From contig JAULSN010000005.1 of NCBI GenBank assembly GCA_033439765.1, forward strand, positions 310,001 through 374,000: a stretch of DNA of 64,000 bases, read 5' to 3'. The notes under the pieces were generated by a model. It had not been told where the DNA came from. It worked only from the letters and a program-made list of their open reading frames with translations, and made no database searches. Shown here one piece after another: positions 22,004-33,224 of the stretch (its first letter is position 1; each line of letters begins with the position of its first letter). Origin of the DNA: Lasiosphaeria ovina (Eukaryota > Ascomycota > Sordariomycetes > Sordariales > Lasiosphaeriaceae). Both the position numbers and the translations under genes were made by a program.

Positions 22004-23386
22004 ATGCCTCACTTCCCAAGCACCTTCCGAAGCAGACGCAACTCGGCGCCGCCGCTGAGTCCGTTCGACACCGCTGACACCATGCCAGATCGCGCAGGCC
22101 GCACCGGCCGCCGCCGGCCCTTCTCGACGCTGATGAAGAAATTGGCCAACCTGAAGGGCTCGGCAGGCGATGGCACGAAGCAGGCGAACGCGAAGCACGG
22201 CGCCGACGCCAAAAAGCGGCAGTCCAAGAACAACAACAACCCATACCCCCAGTCTGGCCCAGTCGGGCTCGGCGTTCCCATCCAGGACAGCCACTACTCC
22301 GTCTCTACGTCTCGCAGCGGCAGGTCGTCGAGCATCACATCCATCGAGCAGGAGAGCGGGTCAGTCAGGTTATCTACAGATGGGCTCCCCCCGCCAACCG
22401 CAGGAGGGCGCTCGATGGCGCCGACCGTTTCGACGGACCACACGTCGACCGCGCTCTCGCACGGCGCGTCATCGCTCGCCGGCACCAGCCGCACAGCCAA
22501 CGGCGGCATCGATTCGCGCCGCGGCGGTGACAGCACCTTCTCGTCTCCGGCGCCGTCTGTGCGGTCCCTGACCACGACCCTGACCACGATACAGTCTATG
22601 GCGCCCAACGGCGCGGCGCCCCCCCAGGCCAACGGCGGCAACAGCAACAGCAGCAGCACGACCCCGAACCAGTACGCGCACCAGTCGCAGTCCAACTCGC
22701 AAATCATCCACTTCAACCAGCCGTTCCCCACCAGCTCGCCCGCGTCGGCCATCCCCGCGCACCTGACGCCCGTCATCAGCGGCGGCGGCGGCGGCGCGGC
22801 CTCGACGACGGGCCACCCGACGACGTACGCCAGCGCGACAGCCAACAACCTGCTGACGGACAACGCGTCGATCCTGACGCTGGCGTCATCGTCGAAGCGC
22901 CGGCGCCGGCGCTCCTTCGACACGGACGCGTCGGTGCGCGCCCTCGCGCCGTCGTCGCTGTTTGGCGGCAGCCGCGAGTCGCTCCCCCTCAGCATCCTCA
23001 GCGCCAACATGGACGCAGCGCCCGGCGGCGCGGCGCCCACCACGCCCGGCCTGCACCGCGGCCCCAGCGGCATCGCCAACGAGCGCACCAGCATCTACTC
23101 GGCCACGGGCATCCTGGCGAGCGAGCGCAACAGCTTCTACGCGAAGCCGACCATCGGCGGGAGCACAGCGGCAGGGGCAGGGGTAGGAGCAACGGGAGGC
23201 GACGCCGCGAGCGTGCGCAGCGGCCTGCTCGGCCACGGCCGCCCTGATAGCGTCAGCGGCAGCATCGGCGGCGGGCTCGTCACGGCCACGAGCCCGCTGG
23301 CCAGTCCGCGCGACAGGACCGGCGGGAGCGCAAACGGGACCGGCGGCGCTGACGAAAAGGACGGCAGCGCTGGGACGAAGCTGTGA
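22004..23386 (+). CDS. Ser/Thr/Gly-rich fungal protein of unknown function
   Basis: A single 460-codon exon. Most of the protein is low-complexity Ser, Thr, Gly, Pro and Asn, with a basic N-terminal third (PFSTLMKKLANLKG, AKKRQSKNNNN). Two segments look conserved rather than random: SQIIHFNQPFPTSSPASAIP, and a block from NNLLTDNASILTLASSSKR through a five-Arg run to SFDTDASVRALAPSSLFGG and SRESLPLSILSAN. I recall the second block in filamentous-fungal proteins carrying an automatic 'polycystin cation channel' label. This protein has no membrane segments, so that label is not supported. The RRRRRSFDTDAS sequence could be a basophilic kinase site. Function unknown. Confidence 0.75.
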   Translation: MPHFPSTFRSRRNSAPPLSPFDTADTMPDRAGRTGRRRPFSTLMKKLANLKGSAGDGTKQANAKHGADAKKRQSKNNNNPYPQSGPVGLGVPIQDSHYSVSTSRSGRSSSITSIEQESGSVRLSTDGLPPPTAGGRSMAPTVSTDHTSTALSHGASSLAGTSRTANGGIDSRRGGDSTFSSPAPSVRSLTTTLTTIQSMAPNGAAPPQANGGNSNSSSTTPNQYAHQSQSNSQIIHFNQPFPTSSPASAIPAHLTPVISGGGGGAASTTGHPTTYASATANNLLTDNASILTLASSSKRRRRRSFDTDASVRALAPSSLFGGSRESLPLSILSANMDAAPGGAAPTTPGLHRGPSGIANERTSIYSATGILASERNSFYAKPTIGGSTAAGAGVGATGGDAASVRSGLLGHGRPDSVSGSIGGGLVTATSPLASPRDRTGGSANGTGGADEKDGSAGTKL

Positions 23387-24290
23387 CCGTGTGTCGCGTC
23401 TCTGCACTTTGCAGCGCAGCACGGTGAGGCCGCCTCCCGCCTTGTTTGCGCCTGGATAGCACCCAGCCCACCTTGGGGTGTGCTACGATTTTTTATGCGT
23501 CGGCGTTCTGCGTTTTCATTGGGGTTTACGGATCATTCCTTCTCGTCTATCATCTCATCACTTCATCGACAGGAGACGGACAAGCTACACGGCGCTCTCT
23601 TTTTTTTGGTCTGGATAAGCGGCAGGGGGGCAGGACGTGGTGGACTGGTGCGGACAGGCTGGTCTTTTGGACTGGTTGTATTCCATGCACGTGCTGGGGG
23701 GGGGGGGGTTGGAGAGCTACGAGGGTTTGTGTCTGCCGTAGTCAAGCATGCTTAGTTTCATTTTCACTGCTGCTAGCCCGGAGGACTCGCTGCCGGAGAC
23801 AACGCAGGGTTTGCGAGGGGGGGGGGAAGACAAAAAAAGACTCTAGACGACAAATGCGGGTAAACGGCTGCCCATATCCACACACAGCCCCCCGTCGACG
23901 GAGCGCAGGCATTTCTGCGGGGGTTCTTTATTTACATCTTATTTTATTAGGGCTGGAGCAGGACTACTTAGGCATGTACAGTACAGAAGAGTCCTTGCAG
24001 TGATGGGCTGAGAGGGAGACACCTGAGCGGGAGCAGACGGGGCCTTTGCAGAGCGGAGAAGATGTGTACGACGGCGTCGGAGCCAGAAATAATGGGCAGA
24101 AATATATCTCGTGTGATACCCAGCTGCTGCGATCTACTTTTGGGCCCAGCATGTGTTGCGTGTTGTCAACATGTGCATGCATGGGATGGTCACTGGAGTT
24201 GTGCACTGGAGTTGTGGCTGTAGATTCATTGGTAAGGTAGCGTGTCAATTTGCGGTGGTATATACACATACAAATGCGTTTCGTTCGTGG
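23387..24290. other. Convergent 3' region with G homopolymers
   Basis: About 0.9 kb between two convergent genes. Runs of G, about 13 long at 23695 and about 10 long at 23817, are the main structure. Both are risky for base calling. No gene is recognised. Confidence 0.5.
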
Positions 24291-25811
24291 CTAATACGGC
24301 AGCGGCGTCAAGTCGAGGCCTTCGACGGAGAACTTGAACGAGTCGTTTCTTGCGGCCGGAATGTTAGCTTGTCAATGAGGTAGTGGGTAGAATCGGATTA
24401 TGGGATGGATGGCAAGTCAGGCAGAGAGGCAGCATCAACACAAATCGGAGACCTACCTCGAATAGCTTCCCGCCGTGTCCAGGTCCAGCCTGCCGCGGAT
24501 GCAGTCGTCAAAGTCGACATCTGCATAGATGATGCCCTCATCGTCCTCCCACTGCGGACCAGCCAGCACGTCGCCAAACGGCGAGACAATAGCGGAGCCG
24601 CCGCGCGAGACGAATTTCTTGTCGGACGACGCGGACGCGGCAGGCTGGTGCCCGTTTGCCACTGACGGACGCTGGGCCTTCGGGCTGTTCCCGCACAGCA
24701 CGATCTCATTGCCGTTCTTGTCAAACACCGACTGCCGGCGTTTTGTCTGCGACGCTGGGTGGCGCGGCTGCTGCGGCGGCAGCGGCGGCGGTGATGGTAG
24801 TGCGATCTCGAAGCCCTCTTCGGTCACGCACGAGCTGCGGCGGTTGCCGCCGACAAAGGGGTCCGGGTCTGGGAGGTCGTCGACCGCGTCGCTGTCGCTG
24901 CTGTGGGTGCCGTTTGCAGTGGGGTGCGCGGTGCTGCCGGCTGTTGGTTCACGCACGCACATGTTGGCGGTCACAACGAAGCAGCGGCCCTCGATGGCCG
25001 CCGTGCGCATCAATGGCAGCCACGTGTCGCGGCCGTCGGCAGTCGGGGCAAGGTACAGGTTGATGTTCTGCGCGTACAGCGACTGGCGCACGAGCGGCAT
25101 GTAGTTCTCCCAGCAGATGGCCGCCGCCAGGTTGATGCGCACGCCGCGGATGGTGGTGGTCACGGCGCGGAGCGTCGCGGGCGAGCCCTGCGCCCATACC
25201 AGTCTCTCGATGCCGGTCTGTGGGAGTCGGTGTTAGCGATTCAGTCTGCACACAAAGGACGCACGCTCGAGACTTGCCGGCATGACCTTTCGGCGCTTCC
25301 CGATGACGCCGAGGCGCGGACACACGTAGACGACGGCGCAGTACATGCTGCCGCCGGCCTTCTCGATGCAGCCCGTGACGAGGAACACGCCCGTCTGGCG
25401 GGCAATCAGCTCGAGCTGTTCCCGGGTGCCGTCGCCGCGCATCTTGGCGTCGGGGCTGCCGTCCAGGCTGGCTCCCGGCGGAGCGGCGTCTCCTAGCCCG
25501 CCCAGCTCTCTCCTCAGCCACGCCGCGCCGGCGCCGGCGCCCCCCTCGCCCACCGAGTCGCCCAGGTCGACGGCGCTCTGGAAGTAGCGCAGGTACTCGT
25601 CGCGACCCTCGCGCGAGCGGGAGCCCATGACGGAGCCAAAGGCGGTTCCGCGCGGGTAGCCTCCGATGTAGGCCTCGGGCAGCAGCAGCACGTCGATCCC
25701 CTTGACCGCGGCCCGCCGTGTGATCTGCGCCAGCTGTGCCAGTGTCTCGGCTGTTGTGGCCGCGGTGCCGGGCGAGGCCGTCCCCAGCCGGATTCGTGTG
25801 GGCGGTGCCAT
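24291..25811 (-). CDS. Nitrilase-family amidohydrolase (nitrilase/cyanide hydratase type)
   Basis: Exons 25811-25278, 25217-24457 and 24348-24291 encode 450 residues. The catalytic triad is visible: Glu46 in LLLPEAYIGGYPRG, Lys175 in GKRRKVMP and Cys213 in AAAICWENYMPL. The C-terminus ends NDSFKFSVEGLDLTPLPY, a tail I associate with fungal nitrilases. It should hydrolyse C-N bonds of nitriles to acids or amides; the substrate cannot be read from sequence. The protein is longer than the usual ~320-360 residues because of a Gly/Ala-rich insert after residue 85 and a Ser/Pro-rich insert of about 110 residues after the Cys. The first intron uses a GC donor (CCG|GCAAGT), which gives the conserved MP-TGIERL junction. 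The second intron (108 nt) is GTAGGT/AAG. Confidence 0.9.
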
Positions 25812-26286
25812 GTTTCACGAATCGAATCGAGTCACTGACGAACAGACAGTGAACGGGATTTGGACAAGTTAGCAATTGGCCAGGGAAAGAATATAGAGCT
25901 AGCCCAGAAATATACAGGCAGTTTCAGGCCAAGATTCCAGGGCAGCCAGAGGCAGGGAGCACACGACCGAGCTAAATAGGAAACTTGCACAGCGTCGGGG
26001 GCTCTGTGTCACCGAGGAGATGCACAACAATGATGACCAGCAGGGTTGTCACACCACCAATTGTGATGCGGGGTAGCCCGTCTGCAGCGCCCTACCCCGC
26101 ACCAGGCCCCTAATCCGGGGTTAGAAACGGTGGGGTCCATGACGTACAAAAAGCATGGGGACAAGCCCCCCCACGCTTGTTCCCGAGCACCATCCGAGAT
26201 AAATCGATCACTAAACAAGTTAACAGAATTCCAATTACAAAAAGGCTCCATAGCAAATACATAAACTGTGCGAGGCTGGCCCTCGT
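25812..26286. other. Intergenic between nitrilase and the FAD oxidoreductase
   Basis: About 475 nt holding the nitrilase promoter and the oxidoreductase 3' end. No gene or clear motif is seen. Confidence 0.4.
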
Positions 26287-27963
26287 TCACATAATCTCCT
26301 CGGCCAGGTCCATGAGATCCATCTTCTTGACACGCTTGTACGTGGGGAGCAGCTCTCGCGGAAACCAGTCGTACAGCTTGCCGCCGGGCCGGCCAGGCAC
26401 CGCCGCGAGCTCTTCCTCATCAGAGCCCATGATCATGACGCCCAGCGCGGTTCCCGACAACCACGCCCAGACCATGCCGTCGCCGACAAACGCCGCCGCG
26501 ATCCACTCGGCCGCGTCGTCGTGTTCGCTGTCCGTCTTGCGCGCCGGCTTTACCTTGCGCCCGACCACGCGCGGGTCCAGCTTCCCGACCAGGGGGATCG
26601 CGTCGGCCGAGATGGCGACGATGCCGCTCCAGACGTAGTTCTTGCCGCCCTGGTCGTCAGTGGGCGGCGGGCCCCAGTTGGGCTCGAAGATGGCAGCCAT
26701 GATTCCCAGGTTGTGCGCGTTGGCGAGGGCGCCCATCTTGCTGTCGTCGTACACGGCGATGTTCTCCATGCCCTGTTTCGGGCCGAGGCTGAAGCCTCCG
26801 CCGAGCAGCACGTGGCCGGGCACGCCGGCGGGCGATGTCGGCCGCTGCGTCGCGTAGTCGAAGCCCGAGCCGTAGATGACGGACCACGACCGCCGGCCGT
26901 CGAGGTCGGGAAAGTTCCTGCCGGGCCGCTGCGCCGACATCTGCGCGAGGATCCCGATGGCCTTGCCGCGCAGCCCCGGCACCAGGTGCGGCGCGAACCC
27001 GTTGGTCGCGTGCACCACGTGCCGCGCGCGGATAGTGCCGCGGCTGGTCGACACGGCGTACGGGAAGTCTGCCGCGCTGCCCAGCTCGATGCCATCGACG
27101 GCCATCGCCGTCTCGAGCGAGAGCGACTTGGGAAAGTCGGACAGCAGCTTGTTCCAGATGGACGTCACGAAGCGGTACGGCCATAGGGCGCCAGCCTTGT
27201 ACGCGAGCGCGCCCTTGACCTGTTCGTTGACGAAGAATTTCTAGACACGGGCTGTGTGAGAAGACCGGCGACTAGCATACTAGCATATTCAGTCAGCATC
27301 ACTCGTGCTCACCTCGCGGGCCTCGGCGGCCGTCAACACGGAGACGTCGTGCTCGGGGACCCATTTCCTCAGCTCCTCGACCTGGCCCACCGCCTTGGAA
27401 AAGTCGTCGTCGTCGAGGAAGAAGTCGGCCGTCTCGACCTCGCGGCACTCGGCAATATCGATGTGCTCGGCCCGGCACAGCTCGACGAACGTGTCGAGGT
27501 GGCGCAGCTGGAAGCGGATGAGCTCGGCAGCCCGCTGGGGGCTCATGCGCTTGCACAGGCGCGCAAAGCTCTCGTGGGCCGACGGTTTGATGTGCCCGCC
27601 GTTGCGGCCCGTGGCACCGCTGCACAGCGAGCGCGCCTCGCAGATGACGACGCGGCGTGCCGGCTTCCCCGTGCGGCGGCTCTCGTGTAGCACGCTCCGG
27701 GCGATAGCCGCAGCGGCGATGCCCGAGCCGACGATGACGATGTCGGCCGTCTGCGGCAGCTCGGCCGACCGCACGTCGACCAGCTCGGGGAACGGCGGGT
27801 CCTCCTGCCAGAAGGCGACGGTGGGGTTGGCGACGGGCAGGCCGGGCGACTTGTTGGCGCGCGCGAGCACCTCGTTGTAGTCGGCCGACAGCCCGCGGAT
27901 GACACCGATAACACTCTTGACGCCCTTGACGGCGCCGACGAGGCCCGAGATGACGGCGCCCAT
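26287..27963 (-). CDS. FAD-dependent oxidoreductase (DAO/DadA-like)
   Basis: Exons 27963-27313 and 27240-26287 encode 534 residues; the 72-nt intron is GTGAGC/TAG. The ADP-binding beta-alpha-beta unit is TADIVIVGSGIAAAAIAR, followed by VVICEARSLCSGATGRNGGH, the ARxxxxGATGRNGG pattern of fungal DAO-family oxidases. Later come RHVVHATNGFAPHLVPGL and a C-terminal block FVGDGMVWAWLSG that would close the flavin site. The first ~70 residues include a weakly hydrophobic start (MGAVISGLVGAVKGV) that could be a membrane or targeting segment. It probably oxidises an amine or amino acid with FAD. The substrate is unknown and no pathway partner is adjacent. The upstream gene, 529 nt away, is a divergent Zn2Cys6 regulator. 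Confidence 0.88.
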
Positions 27964-28492
27964 GTTGCTGTTGGTTGTTGTTGTTACAGGTTGGTTCCTC
28001 TAGACAGGACTTGGCTAAGTCGGGTCAAGTGCGTGGGCGGTGTTGCATCCTTCTTCGGACTCTCTTGGCAATCAGGTCCAGGTCCAGGTCCAGCTCGGAA
28101 ACGACATGGTTACGTGGCATCGGCGGAATGAGGTGCTGTAGACAGCGTTGGAATTGCCGACAGTGTATCCCGGAATAATCTCAGTTCAGATGGTCAATTG
28201 AGTTCTGTTGCAGGTGCCAGGTCGGCATCGTACTGTAGGTTCGACTCTGGTTTCCAGACAGAATGGTTTCCGGACAGAATGGTTCCAGACAGAATGTGGG
28301 GGGCGGCCTCGAACGAGACGGGAAGCGGTGTGGAGGCTGTACATACATACCCTAACCCTCGAGGTCAATCCAAGCTTGGACCGCCATCACCGGGCAGATT
28401 GTGAAGGTGAACTGTCTGTCGACCGTGCATCGCCGCCCATCAACACGGCACGAGCATTGACCATCTCGAGGCAGACGCCGGCCATCATCACG
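27964..28492. promoter_or_regulatory. Divergent promoter region of the FAD oxidoreductase and the Zn2Cys6 gene
   Basis: About 529 nt. It contains ACCCTAACCCT at 28349-28359 and a GACAGAATGGTTTCCG-type short repeat near 28258-28295. An in-frame open stretch precedes the chosen regulator ATG. Confidence 0.45.
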
Positions 28493-31119
28493 ATGGACAG
28501 CATGGTCATGGCTCTGCAGCAGGTGCAGGCCTTTGTAGCCATAGACGAGATCGCGGCCCACGGCAGCGCGACTACCTACGCAGCCCAGGCCCAGGTGCCC
28601 GGCGCGCCTCCATCTCTTGTCGAGATGCAGCCACAGCACCAGCAACAGCACCAGCACCAGCACCAGCAACAGCACCATCACAACCACGAAATCTTCCAGC
28701 AAAACCCCCAGTACCAGCAGCCCTATGAGCCGCGTCCGCATTATCCGCCGCCGCCGCAGCCCAAAACGCGGCGCAAGAGGAAAACCCACGTCCCTCGCGA
28801 GCCCACGCCGCCGCCCGGCACCAAGCGCCCCAGAATCAGTCGGGCCTGCGACCAGTGTCGCGGCAAGACCAAGAAATGCCAGGGCTACCAACCGTGCGCG
28901 AACTGTACGTCGTCTTCCCCAGGCCATGGCATCTCCCCGTCTCGTCCCCCCCCCCTGACACCTCACGTGGTCACGTGTTAGGCACGCGGATGGGCCGGAC
29001 CTGCACCTACGAGATGCCCTTCCTCAAGGGCCGCCCCAAAACGCCGCCTCCGCCGCCCGAGAACCCGGTAAGCCGCAACGTGTGCCGCGACCTCGACGCG
29101 CCCAAATCGTCACGCCAACGCGGCTGGGCTGCCCGGGCTTGTGACCGCTGCCGCGAACTCCGTAGCGGCTGCTCGGGCAAGTTCCCTTGCGATAACTGTT
29201 TCGAAGACAGAGTCACCTGCACCATCAGGCTGTAAGTCACTCTCTCTCATCTCATCGGGCGCCGCTCACAGGCGGCAGGCGAAACACCACCCCGCCGCCG
29301 CCTCTTGGTTCGGCTGGACGGCCCGATGGCGAACAGCCCGATGGCGAGGAGGACGACGACGACAGCGAGGGCCATTCCGAGTCGTACGAGTCAGACGCTG
29401 GCCCTCGCCGCCGAGGGGTCGCACCGGCTGCTATTACAGCCGATATTGCCGGCCTCCAGCTGGCCCAGCGATATGCGAACGAAGAGCCACCACCCCTTTT
29501 GTTCCTCTTCAGAGCCTGGCACAAACTCGCCCTGGCCCCCAGTCCCTCCGTCTCCCAGGGCCCGCCCGGCCGCCCCGTCGGCAGAGTGCCCCTGGCCGGC
29601 GACCTGCCCTTCAACAATTCGGCCCTCGCCACCTTTCCGGACCGAAGCATGTGGTTTATCCTGCACCAGCAGTGCATCGCTGCCTGGACTGGCACCTTTC
29701 ACTTCCTCCACACGCCGACCGTCAACGCGTGGCTCGACAGGGTCCAGAGAAATGCTAGCGCCGGCTTTGAGCTCGGGCGAGGCATCGGCCACTCGAAAGC
29801 CGCCATCGCGCTCATGACCATGGCTCTGGGGTCCATCGTCCCCGCCAAGGGCATCGAACACAAAAAGTCTCACAAGTTCCCCGCGACCTGGACTCTGCAC
29901 AACGGGGACAACTTCTTCTCGTCTGCCCTCAACCTGACCGACTCGGACCCCGCCGAGCCGTCGCTGGAATCTGTGCAGGCCCGCCTCCTCCAGTCTCTGT
30001 ATTTCCTGTCCACGTGTCGCTTCACCCAGGCCCGGTACACATTCAGTAGCACCGTCCAGATGATTTTTGACATCGGGCTTCACCGTCGGCTCGGCAGAAA
30101 CAGAGGCCTCGGCTCCAACGTCTTTTTCCGCCCCGACTATGCAAGCATTCAGTGCCAGAGGCGGACGTTTTGGTCTGCGGTTGTCCTTGACAGACAGCTC
30201 AGCATGTTCTTCGGTCGGCCCGGCCACTTCACCACCGACACCATCGACCAAGACCTACCCGACTGCGTCAACGACGAGGACATGGGCAAGGAAGGGCCCA
30301 TCCGCCCGTCACAGGGCGATTGCTATATCGACGGCCTCGTCTCCTCTACCAAGTGAGTCCCACCGAGTCCCGAGTCCCACTGGGTGCAGCAGGCTTAGTT
30401 AACATTCTAGACTCAATGCCATCCTCGACAGGATACGAAGCGAGGTCTACGCATTGCGAGACATACCGGAAACCGTCAGGTTTGATGTCGCCATGGAACT
30501 CGCCAAGGAGCTCGATGACTGGAAGGTCCATATGCCCGGCATCTTGAACACGTACAAGCCTTCGATGCTGCACACCATTTTCCGCCGACAGGCCACCCTG
30601 CTTGGCTTGGCACACTGCCACGCCCAGATCCTCCTCCGCCGCCCCTTTCTCACAGCGCCGTATCCCAAGGATGACAAGGCGCAGAAGATCCGCGATTCCC
30701 AGATACGGACCTGCATCGTCGCCTGCCGGGATTCTCTCCAGCAAATCATTGGGCTCGCTCGTGATTTGGATAGCGTCCAGTTCCAGTCTCTGTGGTATGC
30801 CCATCACATTGCCTACTGCGCCGCCGCATGCATCCTAGTTCTTCCTCATATCCGACAGCGCCAAAAGGTCCTCTTCGCCGGGGCCCGTTTCCGGCCAAAC
30901 GACATCACTGATGCTAGGATGCTGGAGCTTGCTGAGAAGGCCATCAAAATGCTCACCGAAGACACGAACCAGCATTCCCCGGGTCGCAAATGGGCCGTGA
31001 TCCTGCAGGAGCTGAAAGCCGAGACCGACCGGCAGGTCAACATAGTTCGAGAAGGGAGCCTTGCGGCCATGGTTGGCGGTGAACAAGTCGTCATCAGCAG
31101 CGACGAGGAGGAGGAGGAG

Positions 31120-31162
<43 letters not shown>

Positions 31163-31536
31163 GCGGCGACGAGGACGAGTCGCCCAACGCACAGCTGATG
31201 GAGGATGCGTTACGGGCCCATTGGGAGGTGGCTGCCAGCGCTCCTCCCCGTCCACCTCCGCCTCCACCTCGACCTCGACATTTACAGTCGCACACACATG
31301 CCCCGGCAGCCGCCACGGCAGGTAATACCCCGGCCGACAAGGCCGACAAAGAAGGCATCCCGCCAGTCCTCGTCACCGGCCTGTGGGACAAGTGGATACT
31401 CACCGACTGGATTGACCTTGATTCTGCGGTAGGTGCCACGTCTTTGCTTTCTCAGCTGGAGCTAACCTTGTGTGTCTGGCAGGCGTTTGGGCCAATATCC
31501 GATTTCGAGCACATCCCCGCTGCCCCCCCTTTATAA
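28493..31536 (+). CDS. Transcription factor with two tandem Zn2Cys6 clusters
   Basis: Exons 28493-28904, 28982-29231, 29279-30352, 30411-31428 and 31483-31536 encode 935 residues. A Gln/His-rich N-terminus and a basic stretch (KTRRKRKTH) precede the first cluster, CDQCRGKTKKCQGYQPCANC plus a sixth Cys in TRMGRTC across the first intron. About 60 residues later comes a second, CDRCRELRSGCSGKFPCDNC plus FEDRVTC. Each has all six Cys with standard spacing. The middle-homology region includes FTQARYTFSSTVQMIFDIGL and RRTFWSAVVLDRQLSMFFGR. An Asp/Glu run near residue 800 is microsatellite-encoded. In the second intron the downstream of two nearby CAGs must be used to keep frame. The last intron is 54 nt without a stop and could be retained. 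The start is the first of three close Met codons; upstream in-frame sequence has no homology-like content. Confidence 0.87.
31106..31173 (+). repeat. GAG/GAC microsatellite coding Glu-Asp run
   Basis: About five GAG then thirteen GAC codons inside the Zn2Cys6 gene. Length is likely variable. Confidence 0.9.
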
Positions 31537-33224
31537 TCACCAGTTCACAACTTCACTTCAGACGCACATGGCACAGGCTCTTCACTGATAATACTTCTAA
31601 TCTCGCCCCGACATTTGCTCCCGACATCTACCCCGACAAATATCCATACCCAATCGTACACATCACCTCTGCCAGCCTTAATCGAACAGCAATCTCCATC
31701 TCACGATGAACCCGATATCTGCTTCAAAAGCAGGTCCACACTGTCCACCACCTTGTCGAAGCGCTTCATGACATCACTGCCCCCCACGAGCCGCTCAGAA
31801 ACCGGCCCATCATCGCTCTCGAGATATTTCTCAACCGCGTAGGACGGTCCCTCGCTTTGTGTTTGCCTGTTCTTCATTAGCCTTGGCTCTACTCTTGAGT
31901 CTGGCTCACTTACTCGTCTCCTGAGACCTTGAGCGCTGAAGTGTCTTGCCGAGGCATGCTGGATGTCGAGGTGATATTTGGCCCAGGCACGTTGTTCTGC
32001 AGTGTATCGGTACTTGCGGTTTCAGTGTCTGAGTTTGAAGCTGTTTGTCATGAATACTCAGTTGAACTATTCCCATGGCAAAGATGCACATCTCGCTTTT
32101 ATATCGAATCTCTGCAACCGAATCTCTGCAACCGAATCTCTGCAAACAACGCCGCGGATCCGTGGTTCCAACTCGCGATTGAGCGTTTCCAGGCATGGCG
32201 TCGCCTGCACACGGCGTTATCCAAGTCTCCATTCAGGCACGAGGCTGAGTCCATCTCACCGAGCTCTCGTGGTGTTGGCATGTCAAAAAAGATGATCGCC
32301 CTGGCAGCCCGGTATCCGCATTTGCGCCATAGAGTCGGGTTGGAGTCTCAGTCGTAGTTGTCTCTGCAAAGCATCAACGCTGTCCCGCGGGACATTGCCA
32401 AATCAGCTGGGCTCTTGGCCCAATTCCCAACTGCATTAAACTCCCGGCAATCCCGAAGCGGGATGGGATGGCTCGGGATACATGTACATCCGTACATGGC
32501 CGCCCCACCCCCACAGCCTTATCTGCAAGACGCAATATTCCCAGAGGGAGGAGGTGCATTAGGCAAGTACAACACCTTGCTCCTCGCATTGGAGCACTCC
32601 ATTCGCGCACGCGCACACGGATACCCCTCCCGTGTTCCCAAGCTGGGCTTCTGCCCTCATGCGTGTCATCGTTGGCACGTCCAATGCCCCGTCGGGCTGG
32701 GTAGGACTGCGCAACCGCGTGCTCCTCGCGCTCTCTGCACACTTGAAACACGTCATTGGCGAATTGCTCTGCTTCTGGGCGTGTGCCATTACACCAGAGC
32801 TCGATTTTCCGCATCTGCGCAAAACATGTTGGGTATAAAATACCCTCTGGATTCCGCTATGATGCCCTGGACCCTCGTCCTTTTCTCTCCTCGAATCAAT
32901 CTTTCTGGACAGACGAGTCTCTTGCTCAACTGCCACTCTGTTCAATTTGAGGCTTTGATCAAGCAACACAAGAAAGACAATTGACCTGTAAGCTCTTGTC
33001 ATCTGAGCCCCGCAGCCTTGTCCCACAGACAAGACATCGCCGCCACCTCGGAGCTCTCGCTACCTTCAGTTCCCAAATTTTCCGACTCCCACCAACCAAT
33101 AGTCTTGCACGCCAGCAACGCTTCACTCCGCGGTATCCCCTAGCCGAGAGCGTGCATCTCATGTCTCGGGATCCACGGTCTCCATTCAGATACGGATCGA
33201 TTTGATGATTGTTCCGGCCCTCTC
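31537..33224. other. Gene-free stretch with a short tandem repeat and TATA boxes
   Basis: About 1.7 kb. Three 14-bp units (CGAATCTCTGCAAC) lie at 32105-32146. A strong TATA box (TATAAAATA, 32834-32842), about 390 nt upstream of the next ATG, probably starts the C2H2-like transcript with a long leader. Open frames here lack recognisable domains. Confidence 0.5.
32105..32146. repeat. 14-bp tandem repeat, three units
   Basis: CGAATCTCTGCAAC is repeated at 32105, 32119 and 32133; the last unit ends AAA instead of AAC. Confidence 0.9.

Noticed and set aside
28617..28958. Alternate frame over the CAG/CAC-rich start of the Zn2Cys6 gene
   Set aside because: It gives Ser/Thr/Asn repeats; the chosen frame contains the intact zinc cluster.
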